Origin: Syngnathus acus
Taxonomy: Eukaryota > Chordata > Actinopteri > Syngnathiformes > Syngnathidae
Length of the DNA stretch: 64,000 bases
Reading direction: 5' to 3'
NCBI RefSeq assembly: GCF_901709675.1
Contig: NC_051091.1
Span: 8,528,967-8,592,966, forward strand
Part shown: positions 54,701 through 64,000 of the stretch, piece by piece
Position numbering within the stretch: position 1 is the first letter of the stretch
Layout of the letters: the number at the start of each line of letters is the position of its first letter
Program-made: the position numbers and the translations under genes
Notes under the pieces: generated by a model
What the model saw: only the letters and a program-made list of their open reading frames with translations
What the model was told of the DNA's origin: nothing
Databases searched by the model: none

Positions 54701-57700
54701 GAGTGTCAGTTGACTTTAGATTGGCAATTAGTCCTAATCCAATTTTGAAAGGTTTTGCCCTGATAGTGATAGTGATTTAGTAAATTAAAAATAGATCAAA
54801 TGTAAAAAATACAAAACATGTTTATTTTCAAAAGCCTACGCTCAAGAGATTTTGTTTTTTTTCCCACAGCTTAGATCCGCTCAGCATGTGAATCATCATG
54901 CGAAGATATTTATGTTTGAGTTACAAATCCAATTAACAACCTAGGGGCAAACAATTTTTTTTTTCTTTTTTTTCCTTTTTCCTAAGAGACCAGAGGATGG
55001 AATTATGGTCGTAGATATTTATGGAAGCTTTACACGGAAAATAAAGGCATGCTTTTTTTTTTTTTCTCCTTTTTCCTTAATAGGGAACCAGGAAAGGAGC
55101 CGTGGCCTGCAATTTGAAGGGTCCGTGTTTCCAATCCAGGCAACGATTTAATGCATTAATTCCGTATCAGTTCGTTTATACTAAATTAACTCCTTTTTTC
55201 TTCCTTTTTTCAATCAATCTTACTACTCTTGTACTTTCAATCGTGGTTCAGTTGGCTGATGCGCTGAGTCAGCAGTTGAACTCAATCTGAACCTGTTGTT
55301 ATGGAGCACAATAATGAGATGCCAATTTACTCTTGCCATCACTGCATGCGGTTCGGTGTAACTCAAAAGGTCCGCTGACTGCCTCGTTGTGGCTCCTGAA
55401 CAGTCAAAGTTACTATTATTTATTTTTTCTTCACTCTGCACTTAGCTTAGCGCTGTGTTGACCAACCCACTGTGTACAGCATGTTTCCGTTTACCTGCAA
55501 CGTGAAAAATTCAAAACCACGTCAGCACCCGTTTACCCGAACTCGTCTCTTAAATGTACGTCTGAGCCACTCGGACTTTTAACTTTCAACCATTTCATGA
55601 TTTCTTGTGAATGCCGCGGAATACATTGCTTTGTCTCTAATTATTAATTTTCATCGCTCATTACTTCTTTTCTCTCTTTCGATCACAGTTCTTTGCTTCA
55701 ACCATGTGTCTGTCATCTCATTCTTTGGCTCCATCTTTGCGAACAGACAGTTTGACTTTGCGGCTGCATTAATCACACTTTTTTGCACATTTAAAGCTTG
55801 ATTGATTGGCACGGTAAAAATCCACAGGGGGAGATGACACGAGTCTGATCATAATGATTGGTGCTTCATTATGCCAATGCGGTTTGACAAAATTTAAATG
55901 GCCCTCGCCTGACAGATGAGCAATGATTCACGGCCAGCTCCTTGCTCTTCCGGGTTTGCTGCTGCAGTGCATTGAGACTCATTAGGACTTTGCTTTGAAT
56001 GAGCCAACCATTAGAGGACTGCACGAGGAGGAATAAAGTCAACTTTTTCCATCTTCCAGCCACTGTCCACTTCTTCTAATTGTATTTCATTAGAGTAACC
56101 AACCATGTGGTTACCTCACACATTACACTCAGATTAACATCTCCATTAAAGTAGCCAATCTGTCTGCCTGTTTAAAATGAAACTCTGATTAGTATTCTGT
56201 CTTCACGCCGCATTTCGAATGATTCTCAAGCATTAATTGGATGCAAACGTCCCGACTGGTTTTCGTCACCATCAGTTTAGACAGGATGGGAAGAAGACGC
56301 GGAAGACGATGCCAAAAAATAAGCACGCTCGTTAATAAGCAGGTTGGGTCGGGTCCACGGGTTGGCAGTCAGCAAAGGCAACCGTATCCAAAAAGACAAG
56401 GTCGTTAATCAAAGAGGATCGAAGCTCACTCTGGGTCAGCGGCGAGAACAAGGAATGCTGAAATGTGACGACAAGGTACAATGAACTGGCATGAGTTAGG
56501 CGGTTAAAGGCGTGAGGTTACCGGGGATAACGAGGCGGAGGTGAGCAAGGCAGGGAGAAGGGGACGGGCGCACACTCAAAAATTGTTTTTTGTTTGCTGC
56601 TGTCAAGCTTCTCTTTTCTTTAGTTTTAAAGGAGCATTTGCCCAAGAGTCTGTGTAATGCAATAACCCTCATTTTTCAAAATCATGTGGCAGAAAAATGC
56701 GAGTTTTCCACTTTTATTTATTTTTTTGGTTAGAGTTAAAAAATATATATCTATATTTGAACACAAGTGGTGAAACAACACATGTAGGCAGCTTTTATAA
56801 CGTACAATATTATTGAGTGCTACTTTTCATTTCTAATAGAGGCAGGCTGGAACGGATTAACGGCATTTCCATTCATTTCAATGGGGACACACGATTTGCG
56901 ATACTCGTATTATGATTTGTGCATGGCACTGGAACAAACAAACTCATATCTCAAAGCACCTCTCTATTGAAATGTTTGGTGTGTATGTAATTTACAAGCT
57001 GCTGATCAGTTTTGAATAATGAAGACCTGTGACTAATAGCTTTTGAATCTTCCATAACGGGCTGGTTATCCACTAAATCTCTTCATTACAATTGGCACCT
57101 GCAGCCAGTTAGCAGCAGCCGACACTTGATGGCATCTCCTAGTGGTCGCAAATGATCCTTCATATTGCAGAGGCAGATTAGCAGGCGGGTCAAGGATCAC
57201 CACAACATATCAATTTGATGTATGTCACTTTCCATGCTAATAGTTCCATTTCTGCATGTCAAAACGCTCCCATGCGAAGCTCTTCCGGACCCTCACCTGC
57301 TGCCAGCTCGCTGGATCGATGGTAGAGGACCTCTGAGGGCTGCGGCCATTGCTGACACAGACAATATACTTGCACAGTAGCTAATAAGTCTGCATGTATT
57401 GATTGCATGGGTGCATGGAGAGGCTGTGAAATGCCTATTGTTCACTCTTATATCAAAGCAATTCTCAGCCAACTGTTATTTCCACCTAAAGCCATTTTTT
57501 TTTTCCTCAACAAAGGGGATGGACTTAGCCTAGGCTGGCAGAGGACGGATCTAAAAAAATAGCTCAATAGCACACGGAATGAAAATACTGTGTCCCGTGG
57601 AAGTGTGTGACCACAAGGGAGAGTTGGAATTGGACACCTCTGCAGAGGTGTGTGCGTGCAGCAGTGTTTTGTCTCTTTGCACATATACGAAATTGGGGGG

Positions 57701-60700
57701 AAAGGAAGGAGGTTATGGGCTGCCAGCAGAGGGGAGTCAATGGCCATCATGGCATGCTGGGAGTAAACAGACTCAGGTAGGGCTACGGGGTTGGTCGGAC
57801 TCAGGGGGGCCGTCACCAATTGTCACCGCCAGCTTGAGTCATAATTTTCATCTTTGTGTGGAAGAGAGCTAAAAATAGCCGTTTGCGTGTTTGCCGTGTG
57901 TGAGCAGAAAACAACTTCACACAGTGATCATCTAAGCCCCCATTTGGCTGCTATGCATACAATAACAATGCGAGATTGAAGGTTGAAGTCAACCTAAAAA
58001 TTTGTGTCAGCGTAGTGCAATATAATAATAAATAAAACCCAAAAGTCTCACGCTGTTGAAGTCAATTGTTGGTGTCATTTTCAAATGGCCACACATCTGA
58101 TAAGCCCAGTGCAAGGAACTATATCAGCTATGTGAACAATGTCCTGCTTCAGTGAGTTCTGTCTGAAAGGAACAGGCGGCCAAATCTCGTCTCTACTTTT
58201 ACGCCTCTGACTCACCAATTTACAGAGCAAACGATTGGAGTGTTCCGTACGTAACCTTCGTGATTAAAGAGGCCTACGGCGTCTCCATCTTGCTGCACGT
58301 CACATGCTAGTCGGAAGTTGTCCGCATGACGACAACCTCTCCCACCCCGTTTGAGGCCAAGGTGTGCTGTTTCGATCCTGTCTCAGTGATTAAAAATCTA
58401 CTTCAGTTGTCGTCATAGCGATCCGGGGTTGTCATAATAGCAGCACCTCTTTTTTTTGTTCTCATTGGTGTATTTTTTGGAGGCGGGGTTACTGCCTCTA
58501 AGACCTCCCCAGTGTGTGTGTTTTTTTGTTTGTCCCTCTACATATCCTCCATCACGCACATCTACTCTTGAGTCATTAAGGACAAGAGTGCACTTTGACT
58601 GCATCACTACACACACTTTTCATGCATTCTATATCACCTGAGAACACCAACAGTTATTTGATTCTAACAGTTACAGTTCCTGAGAGGCATCAGCCATAAT
58701 AGTTTTATTGATTCAGTGGATTATGAGGGTCATTGGGTCAACTGCACAAAAGAGGCTCCAGAATTGAGCTCACTTTTGACAGGACCGAAGTGAGACTACA
58801 CGCCTTTCCGTCCATTAAATTCTCTCACACATGCTTTTCCACCCATTCATTTGTTTATCTCCTCATTACATCGATACGAGCTTTTTGATGGCCGCTATCC
58901 GTCAGCTTCATGTTCATTTTTTTTTTTTTTTTTACACGAGGTGCCAATAGGATTTGTAAAGCCCTAATTACTGGGAAAACCTGTCTTTCAAGTGGCTTGC
59001 TTGGTTCATTAAACACTCAGTCAAGTGCTTAAAGTAGAACAGGGAACAACGATTAACTATTTGGATCAGCAACAAATCACACCATCATGCTGTAGAAACA
59101 CGCACAGCACGATGCACAGTTAGAGAATAAAACTTTATCTGATTATCAATTAATCGATGAAATAATTGCTAGAATAATCCATTCTAAAAAAAAAAAACTC
59201 AATGCTGACAGCTCAATGCAAATCTCGATTTACTCTCCTTCAGAAGTCTTCAAACAATTAAACAATTGATAGAATACCAAAGAAGTGGTTTTGTTTTTTG
59301 CTTTGCTGTGTATCTGCATTGAGACTGACTCTCTTGTGTCTCATTGTCCTGCAGGTGGAACAGTTAACAATGCCAGCAGTTCCCATATGGAGACGCGGGT
59401 GGGTTAAGTGGATGCATGTTGACTTAATGACAGGCTGTCGGAAAGTAGATGACACCCAATCAGACAGTCCGCCGCATGCGAGCGGACACTAGAAACAGAA
59501 GATCTCACTTGTCGTATAATTAAAACATTCACGCGGTAGGCTTTGATTGCAGTAGGACAGTTAATCTATCTCATCGCTCCCCGGCGAGAAGAAGTATAGA
59601 TTACTGGTCAGTGAAATATGGATGCACGCAAATGAGGCATGGTTCTTTTCACCTTTTGTTATTCCGCTGCATAAAATAAGGTTGCTGTTGTGAGAAGAAT
59701 GTTGTGTAGACTTACAAACCTCACTGGACAGAAAAGGAGACTTAAAAAGCAAATGGCTTTTTTTTTTTTTTTACACCTTTAACTTGACAATTGATATTCC
59801 ACTGAATGATTGCATATATTTTCCAAAGCTAGTTTAAAAAAAAAAAAAAAGAAAGCCCTCGCCACAAAACGACAATCACAGCACTGATTGCATTGTCATA
59901 ATGGTGTTTTTTTTCTCCCCCTCTATCTACAATCACACGATTCAATCAACCGGGGCTTTGAAATCTCCACCTCGACTTAGATGTGTTTTTCTGAAACTCA
60001 GGTTTGCCTACATAGTTCAGCGCAATCATATCCAAATTTTCAACCTGCAATATTTTCCTCCAAATACAATGGCAAGGATCCCACTTGCTGTGAAGCACAC
60101 AGCGTTGTTGCTATATAAAAACACAACTGAATATTTCTACAACATTCTAATTATGGCTTCATGCTGTTTGCGTTTCTGCTGGATTTTTCTTCTAGCAGCT
60201 CCATCTTAGTGTAAAACATTTGTGCTCCAATGTGGATTTAGTGACATGGACTGAAGTCACTTTAGCTGAAATTATTTCACAAAATAATTATGTAAATAAT
60301 ATGTCAAAGTAGAGCAGTTCCTAAGCGTACTGGCAGTAAAATTAGAGTTGCCATTTCCACTTTATATATGTGAGGTCCCGCTGTGGAGACCACAGAAGTG
60401 CAGAACCACCTGCCGCGTTTACTTCCTCCCAAAGACAATAGGAGGTGGAGAAGAGTCACAGAGGCTTGTAGGCTGCTGCTGAGTTCATAGCTGAGATGAT
60501 TTGCCGTTGTCACTGATAAGAAGGAGAACCCGCAGCTTGTCACCGATTTAAGGTCGACGACTTAACAATGTGAGGAAATGATCATAATGAACCCGTTTGA
60601 GAAGATCAATGTTACTGAGATGCACCTTAACATTGGTGCACGGCTTCCCTGTTTCTCCTGTTAGTGTGTCCGGACCATATATTCATTCAGGTCTTTATTT

Positions 60701-62051
60701 TTTTTTATCTTATCATTATCGAGGCAAGTTCAAGGAGATGGGATCTCATTTGCATATAGTGAGCCCCAGGGCTATTGTGTGTGTGTGAGAGAGAGAGAGA
60801 GAGGGAAGCCAGGTGATTCATTCCAGCTCCTCCGGTCTTATTTTCTTTAGGGGATTAGATTAAAACCAATCAGTCAACCCAAATCACACTGACCTGAGTG
60901 CGGCGTGGGACTGTGGCTTAAGCATCCGGCGTGCCTCTCTCGCTGCCCACCCTGAATAGGTCAGCCTCTATTTTCTCCCGCTCAGCCATGGCAACGCTGC
61001 ACCTCGGAACATTTTGGCTAAAAAGAGACAACGTTCACGCAGTGAGGGGCAGGCCAGTGTGAACATAAACAGTGTTATTTTGCACCATCCAAAGGGCGTA
61101 ATCAATGTGATGCATGTGGGCCAGAGTGCAGGCACAACCCACAAGAGAGATGAGTTGGAGTGCTTTTGGAAACTGCTCTTAGGAGAGCTCAGTAAATGTT
61201 GCACATGTTGATGCATTTGTGTTGCTTTTCGCAATTCTACGATAGCGCATTACAAAAATTTACTAAAGGAATTGTAAATGGGATTCAAGCCCGTTACGGT
61301 CAGATACAAATGATTGAATATTGATCCTTAATAATAAATAATAGCAATAATAGTATTGCTAGCATGATGGTTGCTATGCTCACATTTAACGCTAACTGTT
61401 AAGTGTTTAGTTTAACGATGAAAATCAAATGAGTATGCAAAATACATTGTGTGCCTTTTCAGCCAACATTATATTAATTTTAATATTCAAAACTGTGACC
61501 CCCCTCCCCCAAAAAGATAGCAAACAATTCGATTCAGCATGCAAATTCCTGTGAGTGTGCTCTTGCTAGCTTGGCGAGCAAAACCCAGCATTGAATAATA
61601 GAGTTTGTAGTTCTGCCAGGCTTGTCATTTTGCACACTTTTCCTACGAAACCATTCCGCCGCCGTTCTGCAAACCGAGCAGCAAAACATTATGTCACGCT
61701 GACTTCTCACCACCAAGATGAAATGTGCAGGTCTAATGTACTGTATGGATAAAATATGGTCTAATATTTCTAAACATCCCATACGTACCATTGGAGAGTA
61801 CAAATGTAGAGACATAGATGTGGTTCGTACATACAACTTTAATGCATTCACATGGGAGGACGTACTGTGTCGAGGACATAATGTTAAAAGTGTCAGCAAA
61901 TCGACTTTATCTGTCAAATGCATTCAGTCAAATGTTATGCCAGATGTGTGGCATGTATTTGAGGTGTGAGGCCCTTCTCACTATCTTTTCCGCAGTTTAA
62001 CACCTTAGCATCTAACGTCCCACTTTTCCTTTTTTTCCGTTTGTTTTCCAG
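48745..62051 (+). other. Second copy of most of TEX264 intron 2
   Basis: Contents repeat those of 15162-28537, including the transposon fragments (now at 50491-50556 and about 56849-56975) and homopolymer runs. There are no additional genes. Confidence 0.8.
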
Positions 62052-62223
62052 GAGAGGAAGCTGTCGGCCTTCCCGTGCATTGAAATTTGTTGCTCGCTCG
62101 TCACCAATTATATGATGCCACTGTCCCGCCAGACGGATTTCTTTGTTCCCGAGATGAGGGATGAGGCCAAAGCTGATGTGAAAGAGGAAGACTCTGATGA
62201 AGACAGAGGAACTGACATTACAG
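62052..62223 (+). pseudogene. tex264: Duplicate of TEX264 exon 3 in a 5'-truncated TEX264 copy
   Basis: Same 172-bp exon with the same acceptor (TTTTCCAG) and donor (GTAATA) as 28538-28709, and an intact frame ERKLSAFPCIEI to DRGTDITG. Exons 1 and 2 and the TEX264 promoter are not repeated, because the duplicated unit starts inside intron 2. On its own it therefore cannot make TEX264. Exon 4 of this copy is expected at about 64100, outside the window. Confidence 0.85.
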
Positions 62224-64000
62224 GTAATATTTTACACAATGGAAGACACAGTCAAGTGTCCAATATCAGTCATCGCGCATTCCGAGAGAAGTGTTCATTT
62301 ATTTTCTTGAGAGCTCGTACAGCCGATTACTGGTGACTGCGGTTCAAGTGTGCTCCGGCGGTGACGGCAGCTGGCGTCACTTTGCGGCGACACATAAAAA
62401 GCGTTTGACACCGTAATCACAGAGGACGTGGAGATAAATGAGAGCTTGTAATTGTTCTGTCACGCCGTGTACGGGTGATGGAGCGCAATGTGATATTAGC
62501 GACCATCACGCGTCCACGCCTGGATGAACTGTCAACAAGTACAAATGACTAAATGAAGGACTGATGGACTGAGCTGCACTCTGGCCTTGTGAATTCCGGA
62601 AATAATTCGGCTTTCTGGATGACTGCGCGGATGATGGCAGGTTTACATTCTGCATGCGTTAGGTCACAAGTCATCTTTTGAACAAATTAAAAAGTTTGAA
62701 ATTAGAAAGTTTGAAAGTTTTCCAAGGCGCATAGCTACCCAGTAAATATACCGGAAATAAACACATTAAAATATACTTCAGCAGTATTCACCAGTTTTCT
62801 GACGCTAAGTTGTGATTGGTTGGCAACTGTGATGTCATTTTCAGTCGACCTCAAGTGGCAAAATGGCCGCCGCCTACTCTTTAACTTTCCATCTCATTTT
62901 GAGAGCCATATACTTCTCACATTACTACCGTTTTTAAAAATAAATGATCTTCAAGACCTTGGTTCTGAGCTATTATAATCCCAATGGGGCCAATTTAGCA
63001 ACGGAATTAGGAAAACTTCACCAAAAGACTTTGAGAGGTCCACTTGGCTTTCATCCGAGGTTGTGTTTTTACAACCGCTTGAGGGTCATCCAGCCCGCAT
63101 GTCCAAGCACCATCTCGGAAGGGCCGTCCAGCCAATTAGCTTTAAACAGAGCCATGATTTCTCCATAAATGTCCTTGGAGCGTGGATGCGATCCCATGTG
63201 CAAAGATCATCTGCATTCATCATAAATCCCATTCGCACCTCAGCGAAGAGCATCCGCTTGTATCGCCTGCTGTTGGGACATGCCAGCTCATCAACAGAAC
63301 ATTTCGCAGCCCCTCGATGAATAACACCAATGAACTTCTCATATAGAACACCCCATGTGATAATTACATTGTGATGGGACCCAGTCTGGACATGACTTGT
63401 GTTTTTTTTTTTGGGACCATGTGCCGTGTTCGTGACAGCCATCTGGAGTGTGAGTGGAGTTTGATTTATGAATTGCCAGATGTTTATTGTTCTGTTGTTT
63501 GTTGTCATTTGATAGTCTAATTATTAGACGAGTTACCATTTTGAAATTGGCTATGGTATTAGATGCTGATAAAAATAAAATTCCACAAGCCTGTATATAG
63601 AGATATGTGCACAGGGGATGGTGGAGGTGTGTGCCCAGAGGGGAGCAGCTGGTCAAAAGATGGCCGTCATAATCCTCTGTAGCATATTGCCATTTAGGCA
63701 TCGCTTGCCTCACTATGACAACACCGCATGCAATGCTGAACAAGTAAGCACGCTTGCGTCGCTGATGGACGTTTCTAGTCACATGATCAGCCAGTAATGC
63801 TTTCAGAACTCCACCTGCTTCTGATCTGTTGATTCTTTCCAGGCCAAGTGATGAGAAACACACCATTTAAATTAGATGGGGGGAAAAAATAACATTGTTT
63901 TTTTCCATCAGACATCTCTGATTAAAATTTGCTGATCAGTGGAATTTATAGTGGGACACTGCCTTGAATCACTGCTTTTTATTAAATGGGGCAAAAAAAA
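62224..64000 (+). other. Second copy of TEX264 intron 3 (partial)
   Basis: Repeats 28710-30487 with single-base differences in a T-run and two A-runs. Nothing coding is supported. Confidence 0.75.

Noticed and set aside
62052-62223. A second functional TEX264 gene
   Set aside because: Only exon 3 is visible; exons 1 and 2 and the promoter are outside the duplicated unit, so a complete second gene is not possible from this copy.

Overview
The window is vertebrate nuclear DNA, almost certainly from a ray-finned (teleost) fish with a fairly compact genome. Genes are split into short exons with GT-AG introns, poly(A) signals are present, microsatellites are abundant ((CTTC)n, (TC)n, (TA)n, (CA)n), and there are small non-autonomous DNA transposons of types common in fish. 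No bacterial operon, CRISPR array, virus or plasmid is visible. Most long open frames are chance frames in introns and intergenic DNA, many of them opened without an ATG.

All recognised protein genes lie on the + strand. (1) 221-1337: the last five exons of FANCD2 (Fanconi anaemia DNA-repair protein), ending in TAA with a poly(A) signal at 1547. (2) 2463-30952: a complete four-exon TEX264 gene (ER-phagy receptor, 338 aa) with introns of 9.5 kb, 16.1 kb and 1.9 kb. (3) About 34452-48722: the 5' part of GRM2 (metabotropic glutamate receptor 2), namely a probable CpG-rich promoter with a non-coding first exon, a coding exon with the signal peptide and start of the ligand-binding domain, and a second coding exon that stops abruptly. 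A tRNA-Leu(UAA) gene lies in the last GRM2 intron at 47892-47974. TEX264 next to GRM2 matches the arrangement on human 3p21.

The main structural feature is a large direct repeat. The sequence from 15140 (inside TEX264 intron 2) reappears at 48723, in the middle of a GRM2 exon, and continues to the end of the window. This is the layout of a tandem duplication with a 33,583-bp unit (15140-48722). The visible overlap is about 15.3 kb (15140-30487 against 48723-64000). The second copy carries TEX264 exon 3 again (62052-62223) without exons 1 and 2. By eye the copies differ only by seven one-base homopolymer-length changes and one 69-bp indel, and I saw no substitution. That fits a very recent duplication, but it fits a false duplication in a long-read assembly at least as well. 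A one-base frameshift in an A-run of the GRM2 signal-peptide exon points the same way.

The protein genes do not form a pathway: DNA crosslink repair, ER-phagy and glutamate signalling are unrelated jobs. I found no evidence of a previously undescribed system. The duplication junction, the truncated mGluR2 frame it creates and the transposon relics are the points worth following up.
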